NCBI GenBank assembly: GCA_019614645.1
Contig: JABWDB010000005.1
Coordinates: 11,192,001-11,256,000, forward strand
Direction of reading: 5' to 3'
From: Stratiolaelaps scimitus
Lineage: Eukaryota > Arthropoda > Arachnida > Mesostigmata > Laelapidae
DNA length: 64,000 nucleotides
Shown here one piece after another: positions 11,719-24,099 of the stretch. The notes under the pieces were generated by a model that ran no database searches, was not told the origin of the DNA, and saw only the letters and a list, made by a program, of their open reading frames with translations. How positions within the stretch are numbered: position 1 is the first letter of the stretch; each line of letters begins with the position of its first letter. The position numbers and the translations under genes are program-made.

Positions 11719-11813
11719 TACGGGTTGGGGTAATTATTATTGATCTGGTAATAATACTATATACATACCAAAAAGAAACAATTGTTATTGCCAAAAAAAT
11801 GACCGCACAAAAA

Positions 11814-11833
11814 GCCTTCGTGGCGCAATCGGC

Positions 11834-11870
<37 letters not shown>

Positions 11871-11887
11871 GAGCCCACTCGAGGGCG
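11814..11887 (+). tRNA. tRNA-Asn (GTT), copy 3
   Basis: A 74-base plus-strand cloverleaf with anticodon GTT at 11848-11850. The acceptor reads GCCTTCG/CGAGGGC, in which the changes at the fifth pair compensate each other (T-A instead of C-G), and the T stem has one G-T wobble. B box GGTTCGAGCCC. A TTTT terminator lies at 11893-11896. The compensatory change suggests a copy kept under selection. It faces copy 2 head to head, 95 bp apart. Confidence 0.92.
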
Positions 11888-11892
11888 TTGCC

Positions 11893-11896
11893 TTTT
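11893..11896 (+). terminator. Pol III TTTT terminator after tRNA-Asn copy 3
   Basis: TTTT six bases past the discriminator G. It is a minimal terminator but correctly placed. Confidence 0.7.
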
Positions 11897-11959
11897 GCGT
11901 AAACTCATATACATTGAAAATATGAAAAGGTACGAAGATCCAGCTGGGCTTTTCGGCTG

Positions 11960-13894
11960 CAAAACAAAACTGCAAACTTTTCGGTACGCACATTTACTAT
12001 ATATTACTTTTGCATACCAGATTAGTTATTGTAGGATACAAAATTTTCATGGCTATTTTCCCCTATTATCAATTCATTCAATAAAGACTCCCCGAATCTT
12101 TTATCATAGAGTGCTTGTCTAGTGATGCCCTGAATTTTACCTGGGTAACTGTTCGATAGAGTAAAATCTATATGACGACGAATACGAACTATATGATTAT
12201 AACAAATCTATAAATAAATAGTATATGTATTTCATATTACTGTGTCTTAGTGTAAACAAAATTTAATAACGCAGTTGGGACGTTAATGCCACATTAGACT
12301 AAGCAATGATCACAGCAGAACGTCCGTATGCACACAATTTCGAATAGAATCCTCAAACAATAAAAAAAACATTTTGTGCATGTTTTACAGCTCAAAATGT
12401 GTAGCAAATATTTTTCTCGAGATACACATTTATCCAAACAGTTACGCCACTGAAAACTGGCCATTTGCCATGATATCCACGCACTGTGTATCACAGATAT
12501 TCTGATTAACCACGTCGCGCGAGCTGATAACTCGCCAATATGCATACGCACAAACAGCCACTGCCTTAACCTGTTTGACCTTTTTGCCTATCCCGTGGGT
12601 GGTAGTGCACTAGCGATTCCTCACCGACTCCTGATCCACAATCTCCGCCTGGTTTTATAGAGAGGATTCTTTCGCTACTCACACACGTTATCCACGAGAG
12701 ACAGCGCTAGAGTCCGAGACGGTGCTAGGGAACTACCGCTGGTGTCACAGCCCGACTGTGCACGCGTATAATTGGATTAGACATGAAACACGATGGGGAG
12801 GGGGGGGTCTGGTTGAAGGAGTTTTCTTGTGGGCGGTGCTCAAACCCGTCTACCGTTGAAACCGCCAAGCTGGCTGGTTGCCCCAGTTGAGGAAGTCTAC
12901 GAACATTTAAGAATAGGAAAAAATAGAAGGCATACAACGAAGGCTTGACTGACTTTAATCTCAAATGCAATAAGATGAGAAATTCGACCCGCTCGAATCT
13001 CAAGTAATTGTGACAGCGGAGCACGCGGAACCACTGCGCTTTCTTCTCGTTCGTTTTCGAGATGGACTTAGGTTAAGGTAGTGGTCGCCGAGCAGCGCTG
13101 ATACTTGTCGTAGTGGCAAGGCACAGCGATCGTCTGACAATCTTCCTGAAAACGAGAGGTCGAAGTGCAGGAAAAGATATGCCGAAGATATCCTAATGCA
13201 AAATCAGATTAGCCAAGTAAGTATCCGTGTTTGGCATTTGTATATGCGAAATATGGCTATAGGTGTTGATCGGGTTGAGCGCCTTTTACTTTTTATTGAT
13301 TTTATTATTGTGCATTGTTCTTGGGGTCCACGACAGTTTGTCAACACGAATAATGGGGTACGTAGTAGATGTAAATTAAATATAATTCCCAATAATGTGT
13401 AATTAAATTTATATTAATTGAACATACAAGGAAATAAAGGTTTTTGGTTAGATAAAACCAGAACTTCCGTAATGACGCGAGGGCCGAGAGATCGGTGACC
13501 TAAGGTCGGCAGGTAGTTGCTTCTATATCTAATATATGTAAGGACACATTCACAGCAGTTGGGCCGGAAAGAGAATGTGTGTACTGCAATGTACAGATAT
13601 GAATCACAGCCAAAACTCCCAGTGTACTGTTTCTGATCGTGTCTGTAATTGCCTGTGATCTTCTTTACAGTGAGTACTGCATTTGCAGAATATCATCGTC
13701 AAAAATATACAGATAACGTGGTGCAGATGAACGCTGAAGTGATCCTTCCCACAACTACATATTGCGCAAATGAGAGTTCCAATGGAGATATGACTCGGAA
13801 TTTGTATCTTGATTAATAAGTGACTATATTGAATATCGACGTCCAATAAAATGGAGAAGCCAGCAAAATGCGTTCGTGGTTATTTGCTAGTGGG

Positions 13895-13928
<34 letters not shown>

Positions 13929-15047
13929 ATATATATTGAACGACCAAGGCCTCCTTGTTAGACACTGCATACGAAATTACAACTCAAAGATAAAAAAGCA
14001 GCCTTGACAGCATACGACAAGTTAAGGTAGAGAGGAACATAAATGTAATACAACCAAATGGTTACCCCACCTACACGTATCGAATTTTTACTCCTCTTTT
14101 CCTCCTAGCTTATATTGTAAATCTCGAACTGAATGCTCGTCCGCACTACAGCTTACTCTGTCAAGAGGAAGTCATCATCGGTGCGAAAAAAGTCTTTGAA
14201 TCGCCTTCTTATCATCAAGGCATTCGTCGCTCGAGAAGGGAGTGGGGGGGGTCACATTCGAAGGGTTGCTGGGAGGGATCGATGGAACTGAAGGGTTGGC
14301 CTCAATGCCGAGTAGTGTTCCTCTCGTGATGAACTCTACATCGGCCGGATGGCCGGCTCGGACATCGATTGGAGACAACTGGTAGCTGATAGCTGAGTCG
14401 ACAACAGATATGCAGAGTTACAGAGACCGAGCGCGTCGTACGCTAACGGGGGTAGTCTCCCCTTTTTCTCCCTGGTCTCCTTCTCGGTCTGAAATTAGCG
14501 GCACATTTGTATCGCCAACGGCGGACATACGAACAGTGTATTACTTTGGTAGTGATGCCGGCAGGATATCGATTGGCCGAAGAGACTGTACCCTCGAAGG
14601 CAAGCGCCCACGGCTGAAATGTGGATAACATGAGATAAGATCCGGTGCTAAGTATGTCTCGTTGTACTGCGTCGATGCAACGTCTAGGCGACACCCTCCT
14701 AAATCATGTCCAGTCTGAGGTGACTGTTGCTGCGGGTGGGACATTCGAGGGAGAATTATTGAACGATTCAAGGTGTAGCCCATGCTGCTATCTTTGTGTC
14801 CATCACTGCGCATCCGTGTGCGTATATCGCCGATTACTGTTCAAGCCAGGCTTGTGACGTATGATTTGCAGACTTCTTATATATTGGACTTATTTTTCTC
14901 TGTTATTAACAGCATAAATAAAAAAAAGTACTTGAACCTGCTTAGTTTAAAGCTGGCTTGGTTGTAGTTTATATTTTAGGAACAAAAAAAAAGATGAATA
15001 TTTGCAGAGTAGTGAATTGTATTAAACATTTTTACTATGATTATTTA
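11960..15047. other. Unrecognised, largely AT-rich stretch
   Basis: Contains one AT microsatellite. No gene or repeat family is recognised. Confidence 0.6.
13897..13937. repeat. (AT)n microsatellite
   Basis: A 30-bp pure AT tract followed by a C and a shorter AT tract. Confidence 0.95.
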
Positions 15048-15090
15048 CGAGAACTTAAGCATTGCGTAAGTGCAGTTCCGTCAATAAACC
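15048..15090 (+). repeat. SINE 3'-end fragment
   Basis: Reads CGAGAACTTAAGCATTGCG, then GTGCAGTTCCGTCAATAAACC. It matches the family body and tail. No head is visible; the ACCAATAAACC repetition is lost. Confidence 0.7.
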
Positions 15091-15596
15091 TCAGTGACTG
15101 AGCGACTCGATAGACAGACATTGCACGGCTGCCTGACTTGCCGGGGGCGGTCATATCGTTCAATGGACTGCTAAGTCATATCATGGTTCTCGGCCAATTC
15201 CTCAGGCTGGCTTGTCATAAGGCCCTATTCTTCGAGGAAGCTGTTTTATGCTAAACAACTTCTTTTCACGCAAAGTGTACAAAATATTTACCAATAATGT
15301 TAACGAAATGCCTGACCGTGCTATGTGAATTTTCGAGTCGGTGTCAGCAAAAAAAAAGCTGAATAATTAAATTCGAATGCTGCCGCCATGCTACCACCAC
15401 CATGCTCGTTCCCTAAGTCATTAATGGATTAAGGATAGAATGACAGGTCACTTGGACCACTTAGGTTGGGGATGGACCCGTATAGTGTGGCATTGTAAGT
15501 TGAAACTTTCAAAATACATAATATTTTTACACATTCTTTCAATATGAATATAGTATAACAAATATTGTGGTACCTTAAATGGCAGGCGCATATTTA

Positions 15597-15679
15597 GCTA
15601 ACCGTTACCTATTACGGTTAGCAATTACGACTGCAATTACGATTTCACAATCTATTATAATTGTGAAATCGTAATTGCA
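15597..15679. other. Two adjacent perfect hairpins
   Basis: The first has 9-bp arms (15597-15605 and 15614-15622, loop of 8). The second has 20-bp arms (15632-15651 and 15660-15679, loop CTATTATA). A GCAATTACGA repeat links them. They lie between two SINE 3' ends. Confidence 0.9.
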
Positions 15680-15727
15680 TGAACAATTTGGTGATAATAC
15701 ACTCTTACTTTTACCCTATTTTTTAAT

Positions 15728-15791
15728 CGAGAACTTAAGCATTGTAAAATTGCAGTTCCGGAAATAAACCGCAAATGTTATGTTATGTTAT
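15728..15791 (+). repeat. SINE 3'-end fragment with ATGTT tail
   Basis: Reads CGAGAACTTAAGCATTGTAA, then AATTGCAGTTCCGGAAATAAACC, ending in about three ATGTT units (15775-15791). It is closest to the family consensus. The tail repeat differs from other copies, as expected for slippage at LINE-primed 3' ends. Confidence 0.72.
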
Positions 15792-16261
15792 CAATGCATC
15801 AACATGCTTTAGAGAATATAATGTATCTCTACAACAGGTGAATTCTTTCACAAACGAGACAAACTATTTCGAACACAGAAACTAGTCCGATATGTATACG
15901 CTCCACTCGTCGATCACCGTCCAGAAGCGTTTTTCCTACAGAGTACAAGTAGAGCAGTAGTCAGATGTTGCTGCTCTCCGATCGTTTGTCATTGAACCAG
16001 TTCTCAACGACGACGACACTACGGCTCCCAATCACAGGCAGCATCGACCGGGTGCGCATTTCCCTGTTGTTTTACAGAACCCCGCGAATCACGGTTTCTT
16101 CTTGACCCGTCAGAGAATTTACCAGCCGTTGCCTCCTCCGCTGCTGCTGCGTACCCCTCTTCGCAACCCGTTGACCCCTCCTTGACTTTGTCCACCTAGC
16201 GGCCTTCGCCTTTAATCGTGTCGCACTGTCGCTTGAGTCGATCGTTCGTTTAATTTCCCCT

Positions 16262-16262
<1 letters not shown>

Positions 16263-16295
<33 letters not shown>
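16263..16295. repeat. (CT)n microsatellite
   Basis: A 33-bp uninterrupted CT tract. Confidence 0.95.
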
Positions 16296-16298
<3 letters not shown>

Positions 16299-17790
16299 CC
16301 TCTCGACGACACTGCTAGCGCCCATGACCCCAAGCCGCGGCGCCGCGGACGCCCGACGCACCTCCCCGCTACAACCACCCCCACGAAACCTCCGTGTTGT
16401 TGTTCACTTTCAGCTGTTGTTCCCGAAACGAGCCAGCCCCTTCTCACTGTCGTCGACACCCCCAGCGTTCTCGCATGTATACTCTCTAAGTAAGGAGTAA
16501 TTTAATTAGATCACGATGGCAGTGGTGGTGGCGGCGGAGGCGAAAACAACAACAGCAATAGCAGGAGAACGAGGAGGACAAGCGAATAAACGGACTACGC
16601 ACGCGTGTGCGTCTGCGAGGAAAGGGGTGTGTGAAGGATAGACGCTGCGGCTGCTGCTGCTGCCCGCTGTTCCCGCGAACAGAGAAACCCGTCAGTAAGC
16701 TCTCGACTTTTCTTTCTGCCTCGCTCCGTTGTAATGGAAGGCAAAATCGAGGGAAGGCGCCACGCTTAGCATAGGGTGGACTCAGACAGGGGGAGCTACG
16801 AGGGAGAGAAATGTCGCTTGAGTGACACCAATGTCCCTTGCCTGGTAAGTCTCGTCGTGGCTGCAAAGAACGAGGCGAGTGGTTGAGAGAGTGGAAAGTG
16901 CGATAGAAAGTGGTCGGTAAAGGCTGAGGCAGAGAATGGTAACGTTCGAGTAACTATGGACCATCGTATAGGGGGAACGATACAATGGGATGGACAAGGT
17001 GCGAGGTGGACACGAGATCTAAGCGTGAAGGTGGCTGATACAACTGCGGGGGATTTCTTCGCAGGAAGGAGCCGGAGAAATGAGAACGCTGGCTGGCTTG
17101 AGAAACGACAAGCGAAGCAGTGGTAAAGAGTAGACTTTTGCGTTACTCGGGCCAGACACTCGGGCAGGAGCAAAGTTAAAGGAAATGTTCTCGCACCAAA
17201 GACATCTCTAAATGTGACCGCCGCCTTCCTGCTGGCCACCTCTTCGTGTCGACGTGTGGAGCATCTACGGGTGCGATTACTACGCGCTTTGTCTATGGGC
17301 CCTGTACGAGTGCCTTCGTCTCCCCACCAAAACCGCGACGACAACTAACTTTAAGTCGGCGACATCGTTCGCCAGTCACGGGACAGTGCAAGCCGACATG
17401 GGGGAAACCAGCTGCCGTCTATTCTGAAAAGTAGGCGATCCCCGTCTGCTCTTTAAATGTGCCCTGAGTACAGTGCGCGCAGCCAGTACCGACGAATAAC
17501 TGGGTGACTGACTTGCTGGCGCTTTGAGGGTGAGCAGATCATTCTCCCCATTCTTTACGACTAGTTCGTTCTAATTCGAAAGAATAAAAGAAGCTAGGAA
17601 TGGTTCTGAAATGGTTCGAAACTTTAAATGTATCATTGTCAGTGCTCATGCTCGTCGCCGCAGCAGTAGCGGCTGCATGACTGCATGATCACCTGATGCC
17701 GAATCCACAAGTCGCAAACGAGCTCAAGTGAGTCGAGGGTCTTTTGCACACACAAATGTCTGCATATTAGAGTAGTACCAGCACACCATC

Positions 17791-17814
17791 TATATATATA
17801 TATATATATATATA
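17791..17814. repeat. (TA)n microsatellite
   Basis: A 24-bp uninterrupted TA tract. Confidence 0.95.
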
Positions 17815-20800
17815 CATTGTCTACAACAGATACAACCTCAGGTGTGACGCCATTGTGTGTCGTTTCCATCCAGACCCATACATATAAACATGCGTAGCGA
17901 TAGTATACGGTGATGGGCTCTAGGAAAGTTGGAGCAGCTCCCCCTACTGTAGGATATTGACTTTGTGAATGTTACAAATGCGCTGCGATGGGCACTTTGC
18001 ATGATAAGGGGCGAGCGAGCCGGATTATCGAACATGAACCGCGCGAATGAGGGAAATTACTACATACTATGATTATCTGAGATGTCCTGCTTTGAAGGAG
18101 CAAGACAACTATCATTTGCTTAACTTGCTTAACACAATAAAATTTGGTTTTATATATTTATAAGTTGAACAATTTGTTTCATAACTTGTGTGGTTAACGG
18201 AGAGATAGTATACTTCTAACTGAAGTCGTGCAACTGAGTACTTCGGATACCGTTTTAACCGAGTAAAACAGCTCTCTTCCGGTTCGTAGCCCGATTGGTA
18301 GCTATCAGTGAAGGGTCGCGTATGTGAGTTAATTTCCCAGAGACCTCCTTGGTCAGTGGCGGCCTGGAATAGATGGCTAAAGCGCATCTCTTTGCGTGCG
18401 GTTGCCGCACTCCCGGCCGTAGTGGAGAACAAAAAGTCGGTAGGCTTCTTTTTCTCCGGAGCATAGAATTTGATAAATATAATGTAACATCCGAGGACCT
18501 TCGCAATTGGCCCAAAAAAGCCACGGCGCCAATGGGCCGGAACGCCACAGTCTCCTATCTGGCTATCGGCACTCTTCCACCTGCACTACCCCGAAGTGTA
18601 CCAACTTCGTATAACCAGGTCGTGACCAACACCAATCCGGCCTTATGCGATCTGAGAGCGAGGCAAGTTGTCCATTGGAAGCGGTGAGGTATGCCAAGCT
18701 TCTTACCTCTTATTACTGGTAAGTTGCCCTATCAGGTGAGCGTGTCGCCTGACTAGCTGAGCTTCGTAACCATTTACATCGTGATCTGCTTTTCGAAGAA
18801 GAAACTCCCTAAAATCAAATAGACAGAGGGCGTCCGCATCAACCGCAAATGCAAAGCAAACAGTTTGTTCTCTCCAGACATCGGCAAGTAGCAACAATAA
18901 ACCGCGTAGCGCCACTGTCTCCCGCTCAGACGGCGAAATCGAGATAAGACCATGGGTGTGGAATCGGTGGAGGATAGCGGGGCAATGACACAGGCCAGTA
19001 TATGTGGTATCTCGTGAATATTTACACGCGGCAGAGAACGATGCCATACCCATTCGTGTTAGACTTCAACGAGCATCTGGTACCAGCTGTTATCCGCACC
19101 CACGAAAGAGAGCGCAGACCGAAGCCTAGTCTTCGAGTCTATACCGACTCTATATGGCGGGGCAAGTGCTATTCACCTGCCATCCCCGAACAACTGCTAT
19201 CAGCCGCGCTTCATCGGAAGCGGCTGCACCGAAAACAACGGCGCAACCGAGAGACGCAAGCAGATCTTCTACCAGTCGAACCTACTCAAGGCTGCGACAG
19301 GCAGACGACATACAGAACCCGTGCGTAGCAGGATTAAGATTTGGGCAGATACGAGATACTCGATGGGAATATGTACACTTGAATATGCACATTGGCGATT
19401 CACGACAAGGCGGCTCATGCCCAGTGGGGAAAGACCTCATGCACTCGTGGATGGAACAGAACGAGGTAGAAGCAACAACCGATGACGATGATGTACGAAC
19501 GTTTGTACACACAGTTATATATATCCCAGCGTCGTCTATTGCGGGGGTGGCACCGCGAAGTGGACGAAGCGCTGCATGCTTCTGTTCAGCGGTGTGTCGA
19601 CGAATTGCGAATTGCAGCGATGCTTGATATGCCACCACAATTGTCAATTGTCACAAATCTAAACGACAGCATGATTGGGCGGGCGCTCAATCTAACTTGG
19701 AATATCTGCGACATCTTTAGCATCGTTCAAACCATCTCTGTCAGTTATTCCTTGCATGCTACGGTAACAACCGGAGCGTTTCAAGTCGGTGCCAGCTTTC
19801 TGAGTAGAAAACAGGGTGCGATATTTGTTTAGCTCTACAATAGGCATACAAAACAGGTGATACAGCAAAATGCCCAAAGAATACTATTATTCTATATATG
19901 CGTGTACCTGCCGGGGAAAATAAATCGAATCGACAGAAACCGGCACTCAATAAAGCATTACATTGTATACGAACGATTGCAATATCCAAGGTATCCCCAT
20001 GTGATATTATGACGTTCAATCGGATTTCTTCTTAATAATTAATATTAGTAATGAAAAACGCATTACATCTTAGTACTAAGACCGTTTCTATCAGAACACG
20101 GCGGCATGATGTAGAAATGCATATGTATATGTATGTGTGATATGAAAGTAGTGAATTCGTAACTAACCCAATGTTGGCCGGTTGTCGCAGTTCGCCCGTT
20201 CTCATTTAAGCCACTTTTTCATTTTTGATTCTATATTCTACCCTCCTTATTGGCCCTATGGATGACGGGTATAGCCTTCATTCTTTGCGGGGTCTCGTTG
20301 TTAATCCAGGGCGTACGCTTGTGCGATGCCGAGAAGAGGGTTGTATCACTTCATCAATAATAAACGAGCCTGATGGCAGACCAAGTTCAGTTCGACATAG
20401 CAGTTCTAGGGAACGAATGAAGCTGTTCATGAAGCTGCAAACGCGTTGGTCAAGAGCATTCTCAGGTGAAAGAATGGACCGCATAGGAAATCATCTTGAT
20501 GCCGTCAATCCGCTGCTGTTCTACGATATGCACTACGCGCTGAATGATAGGGCGTGCAGCTGATAGGGCGTACCGTCATCCTTGCGCCGTATGCCGAAGC
20601 CTTTACCCCTATACTCATACGAATATCGATACTCCAGTGCTCTGGCAAATAGCCTGAACCATCAGAGCAAGAAATGCTGAATCGTTGCGATCCATGGGTT
20701 GACTGGCGTCATTTGTTGACTTCTTAGTTAACTAGCCACCTCCACCTCAGCGCACGTTGGTAATACGTCGCATGCAGGTTCAAGGCTAGGGATTGCTAAC

Positions 20801-20956
20801 TGCGTCAGGTAGTCATTCATAGGACTACAATTTACACGGGTATCTTTGTAGGCTCACTGCTATTAATACGGCCACCACTACAGCCACCTAAACGAAATTG
20901 CGCATACGAATGCACTTCTAACAAGGTCTGCATTTACATTTCAGTGTATAACGCCT

Positions 20957-20992
<36 letters not shown>
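20957..20992. repeat. (GCC)12 trinucleotide repeat
   Basis: Twelve perfect GCC units. In an exon this would encode polyalanine, polyarginine or polyproline depending on frame, but no supported exon surrounds it. Confidence 0.95.
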
Positions 20993-20996
<4 letters not shown>

Positions 20997-21588
20997 GCGT
21001 AGAACGACACCAAAGCTGTGAGAGGGAGAGAGGCACAGAGAGACGATGTCGCCAGAGTGTCTGGCCTGCCGAATAAGGAGGCCACTGGGGCAAGCAACTA
21101 GGGGTGGGGGGTTTTCGACAAGGCGCAACGTCGCTTACAGTGTGTGCGCACGCAGAAGACTGCCACCACATAGCATAGAGTCGCATCGTCGCCTTCGTCG
21201 CGGCCACAACCGCTATTACCGGAGCAACCACCATTTGCAGCCCTGCCTAAACGTCCCTTTTGGCGGTCGCAGACCCCGGCGTCCCCTCCCCGAAGGGGCA
21301 CCCCGATGTCGTCTGCCTGCCCGAGACCGCCGGCTTCCATTTCTCTTTCCAGCCCCACTACCTAACCCCCCTCCTTGGCAAGGTTTCTCCGAGAACCTCC
21401 CACCGATGCGGGCTGATAAATTGGCAACGTGAATATTTGACCACTCACAGTTGTGGCTCGTTCAACGCATCGCGGTGCCACTGAAGGGCTCCTTCTCAGC
21501 TAGGCAGCGAGAAGAAGATCTCCAGTGGCATCAGCCGCACTGGCAGTAAGCAAGAGCACTCGCATCATCAGCATCGTAATCATCACGG

Positions 21589-21608
21589 GGAGGAGGAGGA
21601 GGAGGAGC
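21589..21608. repeat. (GGA)n trinucleotide repeat
   Basis: About seven GGA units in a purine-rich strand. Confidence 0.9.
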
Positions 21609-23930
21609 TGGAGAAGAAAAAGCCGCAGCCGCCTCGACATCGGTCGCGGCGGCCATTGCTTGACGCTGCCTCCCATCGCTTGCCGGCGATGACACTTTTT
21701 GAAAACTCCCTGCCCGGAGCCACCGCGGCTACAGCCAGACCAGGACGACAACTGCATGAGTAGCTAATTTGAATGAATGGCGGGGGCGGTTAGCTTTTCG
21801 ACGGACTTCTCGAGGTGAGGACTTGCGGCGGAACAGACAGTTACGCGAATAGCACACGTCGAAGGCAGTCTCGGCAGAGGAATCCGCGAAGGGTAAAAGA
21901 GACACAAGAGGAACAAGACCGCACACGAGGCGGTAAAATTGGCCACTTGCAAAATGCGACGACTTAGAGGGAGCTAACTTAGAGGGGTGTAACTGTGGCC
22001 GAGAGCGCAACTGCTGCTGTCTGCAGAGGGAACCGCACTGATTCACCAATAGCCCTACGATTACTACTTCGACCACTGCTACCACTCTTACTATTGCTGG
22101 GGCGACCAGCAAGTCAACACACGTGGTTGTAGTCGACATTCGACAGTTTCAGGCCGCAGTGTCTCAACAGCCATAGGGTCCCGTCATCGTATATAGCAAT
22201 TCCTTTGGCTTCTGCTGGCGATATTAAGAGACAACAAGGTGGAATAAAGAGTATTGTGTGACGACGATATATGCCGAAATTAACAATTTCAAACATTACA
22301 ATCTATTCGGTTTGGGCCTTCGTATTCAGGAAAGTGACGTTAATCTGTTGCTAAATAGCCAGTCAGCTGTTAGTTATAGTGAATCGTTGCCATTTACTAG
22401 AGTCCAGTAGCCAGTAGACCTGCAAAAAGTTAAACGTCATAACCGATCTAGGAAACGCTCCAGCTCAAGTTTTATAATTAATAATAAGATGTACAGCATA
22501 ATTACGTATGTATGCCGTGCATTATTTTCCTTGACAAACAAGTTGTACATACATACAGCGATGAAGCTATGTCAACTTTTCGCACTGGCAGATTCACTCC
22601 TCCAACTGACTGAGCAGGCACATGTCTTTATCTCTCTTTCTCCCACTCGCACTCTCAGTACTGCCTAATCACTGCACTTACAAACATCAGGTACATGGAC
22701 AAAGTGCTCGTCATTCGAAGGAGCGAACGGTTGTTCTTCAACAAATGTATATACTATTCCGCTATTCCTTCTAAGCATCAGCAACACCGACAGCTCCTCT
22801 ATGCCAGGTCCAGATCCCGAATGCAGGCGCACCTGCTAGCCAGGCCGGTGTTCCTCTCGCAGACATTCGGGCGGAGGGGGCGTTTAGGGTCGGCCCGACG
22901 TACCGACACATAGGCTGAATCTTGGAGCAAATTGAAATGCTCATTGCCGCCGCAGAGACGCTGCCGCCGCCACCGCCGCTGCAGCAGCTGAGATGAGCCA
23001 CGGCATGAATTTGAAATCGGGCAGGCGCGTCACGGGCCTTGGAGAGCACTTGCTGTATAGAACTTGTGGCCTGTGGGTGGCCACAAGGTGGACCGGACTG
23101 GTCAGTTATTCGTTCACGAGGCGTCCGACGGCGAGGTCCTCTTTTCTTCTCTAATTGAGTTAAGAGCGTGCGGCACGAACGCGCTAGGCGGCGGCGGCGG
23201 CAGACCACTGCAGCGTCTCTCTCGGCCATACTGCGGCGTTCACTGCAGGGACTGCCAGCCTGCCGCATCGAACCAAGCCCGCGGATCTCACACACTCTGC
23301 TGTAAAGACACGAAGAGGTGGCGAGCGAGACGACGAACTGCAACGGAACACATGGAACGATGGTGGACTAAGCGGTAATAAGGAACGGCGATGCTAAGGC
23401 GCTTGGCCTGAACGAAAGGACAAGAGAGGAAAGCGAACAGGTTGTACACTCGCTTCAGAGTTCGGTACGGTAACGCGAGGCTGCCTTTGTGCGATGTATG
23501 GACATACGAAAGAAAGGGCCGACCGCAGCAGTAGCAATATCAAATGCACGACCAACGTGCATATCCTGTCACGTTGCGTCCGCCGGCTCCACAACGACCG
23601 GTGGCTGCCTTTCTCCCTATCTGATATCTTATTCTTCTGCTTTCATTCGCCACTCATGGGTTGAAGCTCATGACTTACACTCCTCAACTTCTCACGAATA
23701 GCACATCACTGGCTGAGGCTTGCACAGCATGTCGGCTCGCTTCTCCAGCAGCAGGATGGCGATGAGTCCGATCTTTCACCGACTTCAAGACCCCTAGGCC
23801 GCCCGAAGTCCCACAAGGCTTTAGGGAAACAGCACCCGCAAAGACGAGACGGCCCTTATTATTAATTTTCACCGACAACGTCCCGCCACTCGATGCTGCT
23901 CTCCATCGCTGTGCGAATAGGGAGAGCTAG

Positions 23931-23959
23931 TTATTACTATTACTATTATTATTATTATT
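23931..23959. repeat. (ATT)n trinucleotide repeat
   Basis: ATT units with two ACT interruptions. Confidence 0.9.
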
Positions 23960-24099
23960 GTGATTTCGCTCAATGCAAATCTGACTTGGGGCCTAAAACT
24001 AAAAGAGGGAGGGCCCAAGATGCCTGAGGTGTGACGAGGCCACCACCGAGCGGGCAACAAACACATCAAGCGGAACAAACTTGCAATCTGTAGACAGAT

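Noticed and set aside
16796..17344. 182-codon minus-strand frame as a gene
   Set aside because: Ser/Thr/Arg/Leu-rich sequence typical of GC-rich non-coding DNA; other frames are open in the same region.
22771..23343. 190-codon minus-strand frame as a gene
   Set aside because: It lies in a GC-rich patch with an overlapping plus-strand frame; the composition is Arg/Ser/Cys-rich without domains.
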